Assembly (NCBI GenBank): GCA_024509875.1
Contig: JAMPIV010018779.1
Coordinates: 132,501-196,500 of the forward strand
Length of the DNA stretch: 64,000 bases
DNA from: Oreohelix idahoensis
Taxonomy: Eukaryota; Mollusca; Gastropoda; Stylommatophora; Oreohelicidae
Direction: 5' to 3'
Shown: positions 53,275 through 64,000 of the stretch, in pieces
Layout of the letters: each line of letters opens with the position of its first letter
Numbering within the stretch: the first letter of the stretch is position 1
Made by a program: the position numbers and the translations under genes
Notes under the pieces: generated by a model
Databases searched by the model: none
What the model was told of the DNA's origin: nothing
Seen by the model: the letters and a program-made list of their open reading frames with translations, nothing else

Positions 53275-55726
53275 TGTCGTAGATTTTTGATAAGAGAATT
53301 AAGACTTGGGTTGGTCCCTTCTGATTAGATTAGAATACGTGATAGCCACAGTGAGAGATAATAACAGAAATAGATTTCCACGAGTGAGATGGAAGACTGT
53401 GATAGAGGCTGTCTTTGAAATCGAGAAATCTTCTCTCTTTCACCTATCTTCTACGACAGATTTAGAGGAGTCAGACAGTCTAAACACATATATTACATAT
53501 ATAGTTCTATCCACTCACGTGCACGCACATACAAGACGACGGTTAGAGGTACAGACGTGGGAAAACTATAACAAATGATTATACAGATAATGTGGAACGA
53601 GCTGACCAACGCGCTGATTAAGTTCTCGAGAAATTTTAATTATCGTAATAAACTTCTATCACAACATAAGATATTACATCAAGCATATACAAATAGTCAT
53701 AAGAATCAAGGAATTGCTACAAGAAATGATAGATCCACAGTTATGATCTTCCCTCGATGTTTAGCCCACAGTCCCGTTAGGAGAAAGATGATAGCCCAAA
53801 GAGTCACATATACATATGATTTGGGTCTAATATTTCCCTTTTGAATTATGGACAGACTTGATATCTCTGGTCTATTCTAAGGGAAATAAGGTTAGCAATA
53901 CTTGCATAAAGAAAGTTAAGACAGCAAAATGGGTGCCAAATTACAACAATAAAGAAATCACTCAGTCCTGCATTCACTCTATTCATTCAGCCGTGATCAC
54001 GTGCATTTGTTCATACTCACAGCTTTGATAGCCACTTCTGGAAACACAATCTTTAGGACATTCACATACAGAATCGTCAATGGCAGCCTTTGACCAAGAA
54101 ATCCACAGTTCCAAAAAGACGGGTTGAATTCTCTGCTTCAGGGAACGATTCCTTGGGTGTTCTTATTTTTCGGATGTCTGTTTAGGTCCCATTAAAATTG
54201 TCCAGGCACGAACATTAACAACGAGCACAGTGTCAATAGCTTAGGTTTCTAGACATGAGGAATGTCAGATCGGTGTCTTTTTTTCTGGTTAGGACTTTAT
54301 TCGGTCACCACACCACTAGTCAAAACTCCGTCGGAATGTTACTGACGTTAATATGTTACTTGCCACACACAGGCTAAAAAATGTACTTGAGTTGTTTCTC
54401 AGGAAGAATTAAATATGGTGCGATAGGCCTATTACTTCATTTAACCTTTAAAGTACTAGTAAAGATTATGCACCAAGGCTTTTAAGGAAAATGTTTTAGT
54501 TCTTCACAGATATCACTCATCAGTACTTAACGCTGGCAAAGTTTGGGTTAACCCCAGAATTCACTGAATAAAGGAAAAAACACATATAAAATAATTATAC
54601 ATACTAGGTACTCGTTATAACTTACATTTTTAAACTGCAAGCCTACAGCTTGACTTATCATTTAAAACTTCCCGTAAAATAAGTTATATACATAAAATCA
54701 ATCATCATGAATTAGTAATACATACGTATCCCGTCAATACTCACTGATGTAGCATTTCAGTTATAAGTTAATTTTAAAATATATTCCCGTCTGATTATTT
54801 AGCAGTAAAATCAAATTCATTTATAGCTGCATGATTTTAAGCTAGAAATATAATTTATTCTGCTTTCCACTGAAACACGTCACTAGAAAATAATACAGAC
54901 TATATTTTAATTCTCTCTGCACAAAAGAACTAGTGAAAATGAAATAGGAGATTTAACACTTAAAACACTTCACAAAATACTAGATATTTAATATATAATA
55001 TTTACCTCAACACAGAACTACGGTATCACAACGAAACTAAGAGGTTCACTTATAAGTTTAAGTTTCTAGAACGAAGTGACCACGTCTACTGCAAATGGAG
55101 AATGAGTGAAATCAAGTTTAAAACTCTGGTTAATATCTTAAACCAGACAAAGGTTGCACGCTATTGCGAGACCCCGAAATCGTCTCCCCTGCTCTTAACA
55201 CTTACGCTACTTAGACGCTGCTCATAACTGCCAAACGTGCGTCTTCACACCTTACGTCAAAAACTGGCCGTGGAGCGTGAGTGTCATGGAAAAACCCAGA
55301 CTATATGTCTCATTCCAGAGCGCTGCGTGAGTGTCATATCACACTTCACTCCGAGAGAAACGTAAGTGTCAGGTGAAAATGCTAGACGGTATGTTTCATT
55401 AGATGACAGTTTCCACACCTAACCGGGAACTAGCCTGACGAAACGCCCGTGACATGAGAAAAGTATAGACGCATGTCTGCTATCTCTGTCTGCCTAGACG
55501 AGTATTCACACGTTCTATCGTCCTGCAGCACTGACATCTGCGTAATAGAATGCATATCAGTATGAGAAAGAAAAACGGTAAAGTGAGAATGGGAAAGAAA
55601 ATATTTTTCGCAAACGAACGAATGCGAAAAATACAGGAAAAGGGTAAAGAGTGATAATAAAATAGAGGACACGGGTAGAAAAAAAAAGAGTATAGAAAAT
55701 TTATTGATCATAAACTCTCTGTGACA
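53275..55726 (-). mobile_element. 2.5-kb LTR-like family, copy 2 (TSD ATTCT)
   Basis: Read on the minus strand it starts TGTCACAGAGAGTTTATGAT and ends CTTATCAAAAATCTACGACA, nearly identical in its 3' end to copy 1 (…CTTATCAAAAATCTATGACA). It is 2452 bp, flanked by perfect ATTCT repeats (53270-53274, 55727-55731), and splits repeat B. Internal blocks shared with copy 1 include GTTCTGTGTTGAGG and CTAATTCATGATGATTGATTT. The copies are clearly diverged, so this family has been active over time. No coding potential is seen; it is probably a solo LTR. Confidence 0.88.
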
Positions 55727-56285
55727 ATTCTTATTATTCTGGTAAAGCTCTTTTTAGAGTGTATTTAGTAAATTGACTGAGACAAGCATGCAGTACATTC
55801 AAAATGATTAAATCGAAGTTAAATTTGTATATTTACAAATAACAAACTTAATAATCATTTAGGTTTTAACAAGGTTTTAAAAAGAATTTATGATTTTTTT
55901 TCAGAAAAAAATTATCATCACCATTGTGATGTAATGGTGGTTTGTATAGGAGGTCACTTGGCAGCATTTATGTGTTACTTAGCTGTTAGTGACGGTTCTG
56001 CTCCTTCTAATGGTTTGGTTCTTGGTAGACTGGATCGCTGATCCCGCTCGTCACTGGTCAAGGTTGTAGGGTGCAGCACGTTCCCAGATGTTTCAGGGAG
56101 TGTCTACGAAGTTGGTCCCTCGTCTTAAAACCCCGTCTGATGATGGTTTTTAGCTTCGACTTCAGGCCACTAGTATCTTTATCCGTCGCGTGTGCACACA
56201 AAATCCGTCTCTTTACCATCTAGGCAGGTGCGACACGTTCGCCTTATGAATGCTTAACCAAAGTCGCTAAGGCAATTTTAGTGTT
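55727..56285 (+). repeat. Repeat B, copy 2, right part
   Basis: Continues copy 1 from the TTATTATT... AGCTCT region onward: GTACATTCAAAATGATTAAATC, GGTCACTTGGCAGC, GGTTCTGCTC, CGCTCGTCACTG and CTGATGATGGTTTTTAGC all match. It runs up to LINE-C sequence near 56290. The exact right terminus is uncertain. Confidence 0.75.
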
Positions 56286-56314
56286 AATATATAACGAGCA
56301 GTGCAGTCAGCTGG

Positions 56315-56665
56315 ACGCGGAAGTAAAATGTCAAACCCGAGCCAACAAAAGGAAATTCCTAGACGATCTTGCAAGACAGGCAGAAGGGCAGCACTGAGAA
56401 ACGAACAAAGCACGTATATCTTCTTCTTCCTCGTTCGTCCTGAATATAAAATAACTAAAACCATCAGCGGAAAACGGGGTGCAAACAATATTGCGTTAGT
56501 AAGAGACAAGCAAGGAAATCTCATCACCACAGCACAGGGGCAGGAAACAAGATTGGCAAAGCACCTCATAGAAACACTGAATAAGGAACTACAAGAGGAT
56601 GAAAATGATCTAGACGTAAATACAGATATTCCACGAAAGGAAGAAATCATCACAGCTATCAAAGG
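56315..56665 (+). pseudogene. LINE-C, linker before RT
   Basis: Reads RANKRKFLDDLARQAEG. After a frameshift near 56389 it reads AALRNEQSTY, YKITKTISGKRG, RDKQGNLITT and PRKEEIITAIKG. This is the region just upstream of the RT in LINE ORF2 proteins of the type that continues DCNNWRGVTLLSVP. It is broken at CTATCAAAGG (56656-56665), the target duplication of a SINE. Confidence 0.8.
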
Positions 56666-56932
56666 GTTTTGATTCTCGGTAGTGCAGTGGTTAGTGCACT
56701 GGCTTCCTAGCTCGGTGGTCCATGGTTCGATCCCCAGTTGAGATGAGATTTTTTAGACCGCAAACGGCTCCGAGGTTAACCCAGCCTCATGAATTGGGTA
56801 CCAGAGAAACTCTGGGAAGGTTAAGGCGCCGGCGTGATGCCGACCACATCACCCATTGTGTGAAGATGGTCGAGAAAATATGGGCCTAACACCATATTCC
56901 CAATATGCATAATATGGGCACGTAACGGGATC
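56666..56932 (+). mobile_element. tRNA-derived SINE inserted in LINE-C
   Basis: The head carries an RNA polymerase III A box (TAGTGCAGTGG, 56680-56690) and a B box (GGTTCGATCCC, 56723-56733) in tRNA-like spacing. A body of about 190 bp (CTCCGAGGTTAACCCAGCC, AAGGCGCCGGCGTGATGCC and so on) follows. It is flanked by CTATCAAAGG at 56656-56665 and 56933-56942, a 10-bp target duplication, and separates AIKG from the LINE-C codons GKAHGHDNLNAEL. SINEs are transcribed by Pol III and mobilised by partner LINEs. I saw no second copy in the window. Confidence 0.88.
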
Positions 56933-57905
56933 CTATCAAAGGATTAATGGAAAAGCTCATGGTCACGACAATTTAAATGCTGAGTTATTTAAGACAGATC
57001 CTGAACTAGCAGTAAAACTAATAGAACAAATATTTTCACAAGTCTGGAAAACAGAGACAACACCACTGGAGTGGAATAAAGGAATAATTGTCAAATTGCC
57101 TAAGAAGAGCGACCTTGATGACTGCAACAACTGGAGAGGAGTTACTCTCCTCTCAGTTCCCAGAAAAATACTAGGCAGGATAATTATCCAGAGAATTTCA
57201 AAAGCAGTAGACCATAAACTGACTAAAGAACAAGCTGGATTCAGAAAGAACAGAAGATGTGCAGACCACACATTCACCCTCGGAACATTATAGAGCAGTG
57301 CTCAGAATGGCACAGACAGCTATAAATTAATTTTGTTGATTTTGAAAAGGCTTTTGACAGCATACATAGGGACAGCCTGTAAAAAATACTGTGGGCTTAT
57401 GGAATTCTCAGATGCATTGTTTCCATTGTAAAAAGTCTCTTTGTCAACTTTACATGTAGTGTTCGGCAGAGCAATCTAACTTTTGAGGTGAAGACAGGAG
57501 TAGTACAGGGATGCCCCTTATCAACTACTTTATTTTTGACCTTCACAGACTGGGTGATGCGCCAGACAACAGAGGGCAGTCCAAGAAGAATAAGACGGAC
57601 GTTTTCTACACTGGTAGATCTGGAAAATGAGGATGACATTCCACTACTCGCACATTCACATCAACACATCCAAGAAAAAGCCGATAGACTGAGTAAGTAT
57701 AGCCAGCAGGTGGGTTTGAACATCAATCTAAAGATGACAGAGGTCATGACACTCAGTGTGGGTAATCCTGAGCCCATTACAATAAGGAACCAGCAGCTGG
57801 AACAGACAGACACATTTACATACCTAGAATGAATAGTAACACCTGACGGCGGAACAAGCAAAGACATCAACAACAGAATGAATAAAGCGAGAACAGCCTT
57901 TACGA
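56933..57905 (+). pseudogene. LINE-C reverse transcriptase remnant
   Basis: Reads GKAHGHDNLNAELFKTDPEL, LPKKSDLDDCNNWRGVTLL, KEQAGFRKNRRCADHTFTL, then after stops INFVDFEKAFDSIHRDSL, FEVKTGVVQGCPLS, WVMRQTTEGS, and LENEDDIPLLAHSHQH, where the catalytic F/YADD has become NEDD. It ends with FTYLE-stop-IVTPDGGTSKDINNRMNKAR. Stops occur at about 57291, 57326, 57378 and 57830. The Ala-to-Glu change before DD, plus the stops, shows that it is dead. Sequence after 57905 belongs to a LINE 3' end joined by deletion. Confidence 0.88.
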
Positions 57906-58035
57906 AGGATGGCCGCCGACCGAGCAAAGTGGAAACAGTTTGTTGCTGCCCTACCAGACGCCACCAGGCGTGATGGCCACTTGTCTGCTTTGACAGTCGA
58001 CGGCTAGGGATCAAAGAAGAAGAAGATGACAGAAG
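57906..58035 (+). repeat. LINE 3' end with (GAA)n tail, copy 1
   Basis: Codes for MAADRAKWKQFVAALPDAT, the usual last residues of an RTE-type ORF2, then GCTTTGACAGTCGACGGCTA, GGATCAAAG and a GAAGAAGAAG tail. It directly follows the LINE-C RT remnant with the connecting codons missing, so it may be the same copy with an internal deletion. Confidence 0.7.
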
Positions 58036-58084
58036 CAGCTAGTATCAAACATGGCGAACGACAAAGGAAATCGTAGTCCATATC

Positions 58085-58175
58085 ATTCTCTACTGGCCAG
58101 CCCGCTGTATTTTCATAATGGCCACTGACTGCTTTGACAGTCAGCGGCTAAGGATCAAAAAAGAAAGAAGAAAAA
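58085..58175 (+). repeat. LINE 3' end, copy 2
   Basis: Has the same block, ATGGCCACTGACTGCTTTGA then CAGTCAGCGGCTAAGGATCA and an A/GAA-rich tail. It may be a tail-end duplication of copy 1. Confidence 0.7.
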
Positions 58176-58934
58176 GTACAAAGTATATAACTGTATTTGG
58201 GACCAGTTCTTTTAGTAGTTGTGATGTTAATAAAGTAAAAATAAAGAATAAAACTGCTAAAAACAAAAGGCTATAATTAATTTATTGTCCAGTATTTGCG
58301 AACAAGCGACCGGTAATACAACCCGTTAGTATGTTGCACGACATACATTTTTCGAGTACAGTTTATTTTAAATACTACGACCCGACGTATAATTCTTTCG
58401 TATTACTCTATTTGTTTTGCATAGAATTCTTTGAACTTGATTTTCTATCATACACAAACAAACAACAAATGTGAATTTAACGTTTGTTTGAAAGTTCACC
58501 CATATATTTTTGTTTTGTCTTGTGTCATGGGCAGCGTTGCTACTCTAAATTTAGAAGAAGAAAGCACAGATGATACGCTTTAAAAAAAAAAAAAAACACA
58601 TACACACAAATATAGATGTTGAAAAACGCACTATCTCGAGAAAGTTCATGTGTATTTGATAACACTAGACAACAGCCAAAATGTATCCGAGACAAAAGTA
58701 GCTATTTTTAACTAATTTGGACAAGCTGATCACGAATATGAACTTAAAAATCGCGAATTAGCTCTAGTTTTCAAGATCGGGCGGGGGGAGGTGTGAGAGG
58801 GGTCAGTAGGCTGGTGGCTTCACCTTCCCGACGCGAATGACCCAGTCCTTCTCTTTTCTATAGCCCTGAAGCGTGATTCGCCACAAGACGGATAGCCCTG
58901 AGCCCCAATTGAATGACGCAATCTGTAGCAGTTA
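58176..58934. other. Unassigned AT-rich sequence
   Basis: No feature recognised apart from an A-run near 58581. It lies immediately upstream of the gene fragment and could hold its promoter, but no element can be named. Confidence 0.3.
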
Positions 58935-59362
58935 TTGCAACCACATTTCCTCCTTGTCATCATTTGTGTTGTGGATTCTGTGAGTGCAGACGTGTCGTTC
59001 AAGATGCCTCGAGAATGTGTGAACAGTGCGGATTATTTTTGCTATATTTCCGGACAAATAACTTTGCTATCACAAAGGCGACCCATTACACCGATGATAA
59101 AGAAAACTTACAGCCTTTATTTTGGTTGTGAGATCGGTGACCAGGACCGGTATTGGGCCCCACACATATTTTGTCAATCCTGTGCAACAAATCTGCGCTG
59201 CTGGTTGAACCGAAAAGGACGATCGATGCGTTTTGCAGTTCCAATGGTGTGGAGGGAACCGACAAACCATCTTAATGATTGTTACTTTTGCATGACTCCT
59301 CCAATTGGACATGGTATTTCTAAGTAGAGAAAGCGGCCTGTGACCTATCCGAATATTCCCTC
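58935..59362 (+). pseudogene. Conserved unknown gene, N-terminal fragment
   Basis: The frame from 58935, with an ATG at 59004 as the likelier start, reads MPRECVNSADYFCYISGQIT, KKTYSLYFGCEIGDQD, APHIFCQSCATNLRCWLN, FAVPMVWREPTNHLNDCYFC and PIGHGISK. It then has a stop and KRPVTYPNIPS. It resembles the Cys-rich N-terminus of a large family of uncharacterised proteins that I recall chiefly from arthropods. CxxC pairs (FCYIS, FCQSC, DCYFC) suggest metal binding. The TAG after GHGISK is premature relative to the conserved KRPVTYPNIPS that follows. A Gmr1-A-family LTR begins right after IPS. Function unknown. Confidence 0.7.
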
Positions 59363-61476
59363 TGTAGCAAAATATGCGAGAATAAACGCTCAATTCAATA
59401 CGATTTAGGCATAAAACGGTAATAAATACATTAGCCCGCATGTGTCTGACGGTTGGCATCTTCGAAGCCAGCAGCGCTGCCTTTTGCACAGTGCTAAGCC
59501 TATAGAACGATTTCACGGAAAAAGTCTGACACGCTTTAGTTTCGTTTTCGACAAACACTACTAATATTTAACTTTTGCCCAATCTGCTGATTACACTTGG
59601 TAGTCTAGCCTTACAATTAACTATTGGCGGAAGCATGCCGCAATATAGCTATCTGAAGTAACACTTTCTGTCAACTTTGTAGCAAAATCCGTAGTAATCC
59701 TTACATTTTTTGGTAATATTACACGATACAATGCTAACTAGTAACGCAAATTATTAACCCGCCCCGTCTACACCCCGCTTCGATGACACAGTCTGCAACG
59801 CATATATTCACACTGCGGAAAAGCCAGCCAAGGCATAACCACGCAGACAATTTTATTTCCTCCTAGTGGTAGCATTTCTGATGTAACTAAAACAAGTAGT
59901 TATTTGAAAAATACATGCTCGCAAGATGAAGGAGAGGAAAGATGGCGGACTTGTGTAAAATTTTATATGACGATGGACGATGACATAAATTGGAAATTTT
60001 AAACCATTATGAAGTTCCCCATAAGAATTATATGGTAGTATGACGTAAAGTTAGCTGAGTAAGAATGTACTTTAAAATATATGATAGTCCCAGTATTAGA
60101 GAAGTTATTGAAGAAATACTAATATCTAAGAACACACGACCAGACACACTGGCGTTCCTGCTCATGTTTTTTTGGTAACGTTAGGGGGACGCGAGCTGGA
60201 AAAAGAGGCAGGGAGGTACATTCAAATTTGCTTGGGGTGAACAGAGTATGAATGGGAAAGGGGAACGGTAGGAGAAATGTAATCCTAACGTGATATCTTT
60301 TGTATTGGGCATGACTAGAGCAGACGGGCCAATCGACCACCAGTTATTCAAAATTGTTTTTGGTTTTTCATTCAAACTGCATTTGAATTCAAGTAGTAGA
60401 ACGTTACGATTGGCTAGTGCTGGTAGATATTAGCAAAAGGCTTTGACTATTCATGGCCAGTTGAACTAATATTTGTATACAGATACGCTGAAAAACAGCT
60501 GTGTTCATTTTAAACTTAAATAAAGAATAAATTCACAGTCTGTGCAGTTCGGAGGAAGCTGAGGCCATTTCTTCACCAAATCAGCGTCATTTGTTTATAT
60601 ATTTCTTGATTGTGGTAAGGATATTTTATGAAATTTAATATGTTTGGTCCAACTACAAAGTTACAGGAAACCTGCTGAGTGCTTATAAACGCCAACCAGT
60701 CTCCAACCAGACTTATATGCTGTTGAATATCCAGTAGGAGCTTTGGCGATTGTTGTACTTAAAATTTCTGCAACTACCCATCGTATTATCTTACAACAAG
60801 GACTCTCAGGTGAAGAGTAAAATCTCTGGGTCATCTCTGACATTTTCTTGCGTTTCAAAATATTACACAGGAATTTTATGGGGGTATGAGGAACTACAGC
60901 CCTCATATACAGTGACTCTCCCGGTAGATAACTAAAGTGAACTCTGTAATATTTCATCCAGGAAGGACATTTATAAATTAGATAACTAAAGTGAACTAAT
61001 TTAATATTCCACACAGGAAGAACATTTATAATACATAATAACTTTTAGTTATTGGGCAGATTGTCCCAACAATTTTTAATTGTTCCTTTTCTGTAAACTA
61101 TCTTGTCTTTATTTTCAAAGACCTGTCCACAAGCTATGAATGGACAGGCAAAATAAATTGTAAATATTTATTCAAAGAAAAACTTAACTGCTAGTTATTA
61201 ACTTCTTAAATAGAAACTTAAAGTGTTTGATTGTTGTGTACTATCATTCATTTCTCCCCTAGACACTAGGTACACCATACACCATACACTAGAGCCAGAA
61301 GATTGACCGTGTGAGACCTAGGGAGGTAGCGTTAGGTTCTCTGTACATAATTCATCATCTTCATCTATAAAGTCAGAGACCTACATGTGCTTGACCTCAC
61401 ACGGTTATAGCAAACACATTTTCATTCTTTTTTAGGATATCATCATAACCTCCCCAGCAAAATCAACTTTGCTACA
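59363..61476 (+). mobile_element. Solo LTR of the Gmr1-A family, divergent copy
   Basis: Starts TGTAGCAAAATATGCGAGAA and is collinear with the Gmr1-A LTR through blocks such as GTGTCTGACGG, GAACGATTTCACGG, TTTAGTTTCG and AATAAATTGTAAAT (AATAAA at 61152-61157). It ends TTTGCTACA, an inverted match to its start. It is 2114 bp, clearly older than the Gmr1-A LTR pair, and has no internal region. It interrupts the conserved gene at the codons for YPNIPS. I could not find a matching 5-bp duplication (CCCTC against CACAT), so the right border may be off by a few bases. Confidence 0.85.
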
Positions 61477-61665
61477 CACATCCGACTTCAGCATGGCATT
61501 TTTTGGGACCGGGTTTGCCTTCCCTCTTCGATCCCTACTTTTTCAGCCAGACTGCAGTGACGCAGCCTGTTTCCAGGACCACCATGTGGAGGTGGAGTAG
61601 GGTCTTGGTCAGCTCTGGTTCGCTGACCCTGACGCAAGCAGTCAAGCTATGGGTCGGTGACTGCA
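61477..61665 (+). pseudogene. Possible middle remnant of the conserved gene
   Basis: Directly after the LTR the sequence could continue the interrupted protein (an IR-like start, an acidic/Ser-rich stretch, then a weak resemblance to an LSQ...DLVRDL...QAELLG-type segment at 61609-61660), but with stops and frame changes. Weak evidence; it may be chance. Confidence 0.3.
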
Positions 61666-62030
61666 TTCTCTATTGCTGCATCTTTGGGTCCCACAAGTGT
61701 ATCTGTTACGCACAGAATTTTTCTAAGACTTTGTATAATTAACTTGCCTGAATTGTACACTGTAATTTTTTCTTGGTCGAAGGTAAATAACCCTTGTTTG
61801 ACTGTGATTACATTTTCAATGGTGGTTACCTTCTCTTGTGTCCTGACTCGCCGGTCCATTTTTTTCGATCGATGTCAGGCCATTCTCCTTATATGGTAGC
61901 ATCGGTCAACTGTTTCTTGGAATGATTGAAACCAGAGTTGATGTTTTATTCCCTGCCCATATAAGGCGTACCAACGGGCTGATCACCCTTTTGCCAGTCA
62001 CTTCGATTACGGAAACAACAGCAAATGGAT
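61666..62030. other. No recognisable feature
   Basis: Short frames without motifs between the gene remnant and a LINE 3' end block. Confidence 0.3.
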
Positions 62031-62180
62031 TGATTTGCCGTTGCCCTAAAGACGCCAATAGGCGTGATGGGAAACAATGGCTAAGAAAACCTATCTGCTG
62101 TTGCCCTAAGACGCCACTAGGCGTAATGGCCACTGACTGCTTTGACGGTCGGTGGCTAAGGACGGAAGAAGAAGAAGATA
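62031..62180 (+). repeat. LINE 3' end with (GAA)n tail, copy 3
   Basis: Contains two successive blocks of GTTGCCCTAA.GACGCCA(C/A)TAGGCGT (62040-62068 and 62100-62127), then GGCCACTGACTGCTTTGACG, GGTGGCTAAGG and GAAGAAGAAGA. It matches the LINE end at 57906-58035. The doubled GCCCTAAGACGCC block suggests a local tandem duplication. Confidence 0.7.
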
Positions 62181-63199
62181 TAAGGCGTGATTTCGTTATA
62201 TCTTTGTCTGGAATGTCTCCTACATCGTCCCGTGTGAGGGTTACTCAGGTGTTTGCGTTCTGCGCATGTCTGAACTTTAAGTGAGTTGGAGAAATCTTCC
62301 GGTCAGGGGATTCGACAAGATGTTTTGAGCAGAGAGGACGCATCCTGCGTCTGTGATCTTTTGATAGGGAATTGGTAGTCCTCCTGTGAGTTAGTTTAGC
62401 TAACGAGGTCTTTCCCTATATGATTCGAAAAATGCCTGGAGGCGTATGTGTTGTGATGTGATTTCGAAGCAAGGTAATACCCTCCTTATGTTCAAATCTG
62501 TAATCTATTTGATGTTTGACATTGGTCGTTCTCTGCTCAGTTACCAGTTACAGGAAGGAGAGGTTCTTCTACTAGAGATTACACCCCAGGTATCTTCATA
62601 CCTGAGATTTAGATGTATACGGGTCATGCTAGGCCCAGAGAACAGTTTCTATGCTCTTTGAACTTCGCAATGCTAGCGACGGTATCTACAGCGAGGTTAG
62701 ACTTAGAAAATCTACAAAGGTCAATCTGACCTGTACTCTTGAAACGCCATTCCCGTGCGTTCAGTGGTGAACTCATTTACATATCTGATCGGATAGCATC
62801 AGAGAGGAGTTTGCTAGACTTATGTACATTATGATATGAAGCTGATGCTGTTGTAAGCTGGAATATATATATATATCAGCTCATAGGATTTGCAAGATCC
62901 ATTGAACAACTTTATGTATGCACATTACCATGTACTACAGTGACTATGACTTATGTAAAATCGATGTACAGTACCTGTCTTGTGGCGTCAGAAAATAAAC
63001 GATGGAAAACGTCAATAGCAGTGTACACCCTTCTATGACTTTTCATGTCAAACCACATGTGTTGTGAACCTGTGAAACCACATCACCTACACTCACAGCC
63101 AGCACCCATAAACCAGACAAGACACCTCACACTCCAGCCTATAACCTGCCTGGTGTCTATATAGGTGGGACTTTATATGGCTACACACTAGCAACGACT
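62181..63199. other. Unassigned; possible intron or spacer
   Basis: No domain or repeat is recognised. If the flanking gene pieces belong to one gene, this would be intron or deleted middle region. A short (AT)n lies near 62862-62876. Confidence 0.3.
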
Positions 63200-63964
63200 G
63201 TGGACTTATACCTGCAACATTGGTGGCTTACCGTTAAAACGAATGTACTTAGCGAACCACTTGTAGAATCCCACAAGATCTTGCTCTCTCCTCTCCACAT
63301 CAAACTTGGACTAATGAAGAATTTTGTAAAGGCCATGGATCGAAATGGGGCAGCATTTTTATACCTTCGTGATAAATTTCCAAGACCTAGTGAGACCAAA
63401 ATCAAGGAAGGTGTATTTGTCGGTCCACAGATACGTCAGCTCTTCCGAGATCAGCGTTTTGATGATATCCTCACAGGTGCTGAAAAGTTAGCTTAGAATG
63501 TTTTCCAGCAAGTGGCCACAAACTTTCTAGGAAACAATAAGGCTGACAATTACCAGGAGCTTGTAGAAACCCTCTTGCAGCGCTACGAGAGACTAGGGTG
63601 CAACATGTCTTTGAAATTACACTTTTTACATTCTCATCTGGATTTCTTCCCTGCTAACTGCGGTGCTGTCAGTGACGAGCATGGGGAACGATTTCTTCAG
63701 GACATTACTACCCTCGAAAAAAGGTACCAAGGGAAATGGAATGCAGCAATGCTAGGAGACTATTGTTGGACCCTTGTGAGAGATGTTCCAGAAACTCATT
63801 ACAAGCGACAGGCAAAAAGGCGTCTCTGTGAATCATTTCCGCTATGCGCATTATTAGTATATATGCAAATGTGTAAAACATGTTTTAAAAAACTAGAGCT
63901 AATCTGGTGTTTTAACGGCCATTTTCATATTCAGAAGCCCAAACAACATAAAGGTAACTTGGTT
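63200..63964 (+). pseudogene. Conserved unknown gene, C-terminal fragment
   Basis: Reads PLVESHKILLSPLHIKLGLM, KNFVKAMDRNGAAFLYL, KIKEGVFVGPQIRQLFRD, then a TAG (63494-63496) where the family has Trp, and in the next frame-equivalent codons FQQVATNFLGN, LGCNMSLKLHFLHSHLDFFP, GAVSDEHGERFLQDI, EKRYQGKWNAAMLGDYCW. This is the highly conserved C-terminal half of the same family as 58935-59362. The frame is open apart from the single amber codon, at the position of a Trp (TGG to TAG). The end after RQAKRRL is not conserved-looking. Function unknown; the HGERF and LHFLHSHLD motifs suggest a structured domain. Either a young pseudogene or a decayed member of a multicopy family. Confidence 0.75.
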
Positions 63965-64000
63965 TAATCTAAGATACACACAAAAAGTCAAAATTTGTTG

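Noticed and set aside
53306..53844. Two consecutive open frames of about 90 codons
   Set aside because: They lie within the LTR-like element, have no motif and are not shared with its other copy.

Overview
The window looks like intergenic, repeat-dense DNA from an invertebrate metazoan. It is AT-rich, rich in microsatellites, and holds several APE-type LINE families, a tRNA-derived SINE, and Ty3/Gypsy elements with integrase placed before reverse transcriptase (the Gmr1 pol order). The only gene-like remnant, at the right end, resembles a conserved family that I recall mainly from arthropod genomes. That suggests but does not prove an arthropod. I see no intact host gene, tRNA, rRNA or CRISPR.

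Layout. 1-10006: G-poor, pyrimidine-rich DNA with no credible gene, ending in a roughly 630 bp nearly pure C/A tract and A-runs; possibly an assembly or read artefact. 10.0-14.3 kb: decayed LINE pieces and a (CT)n array. 14.3-21.9 kb: one APE-type LINE (LINE-A) whose ORF is open but is split by two solo-LTR-like insertions, each with a perfect 5-bp target duplication (GTAAA, GTCCT). 22.4-34.2 kb: Gmr1-like element A (+ strand, about 2.56 kb LTRs), itself inserted in the C-terminal domain of another LINE; its 3' LTR carries a further LINE (LINE-D) inserted at an (AT)n tract. 35.1-36.0 kb: repeat B. 36.0-48.3 kb: LINE-B (minus strand), split by a young Gmr1-like element B (37882-47550; two 1221-bp LTRs with about nine differences; TSD GTTAG). 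50.3-52.5 kb: an array of histone-type stem-loops, an (AT)n tract and unassigned repeats. 52.9-56.3 kb: second copy of repeat B, split by a second copy of the 2.5-kb LTR-like family (TSD ATTCT). 56.3-58.2 kb: LINE-C, split by a SINE. 58.9-64 kb: pieces of a conserved unknown gene, split by a solo LTR of the Gmr1-A family.

The main story is nesting. At least seven insertions can be placed by TSDs or by reading frames that rejoin across the insert. The most interesting parts are two different Gmr1-order elements, both with a SCAN-like gag region and a -1 gag/pol frame offset; an unassigned 2.5-kb LTR family present twice; and a small tandem array of hairpins matching the metazoan histone mRNA stem-loop pattern with no histone gene nearby. 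Percent differences and frame arithmetic were done by eye from the given sequence.
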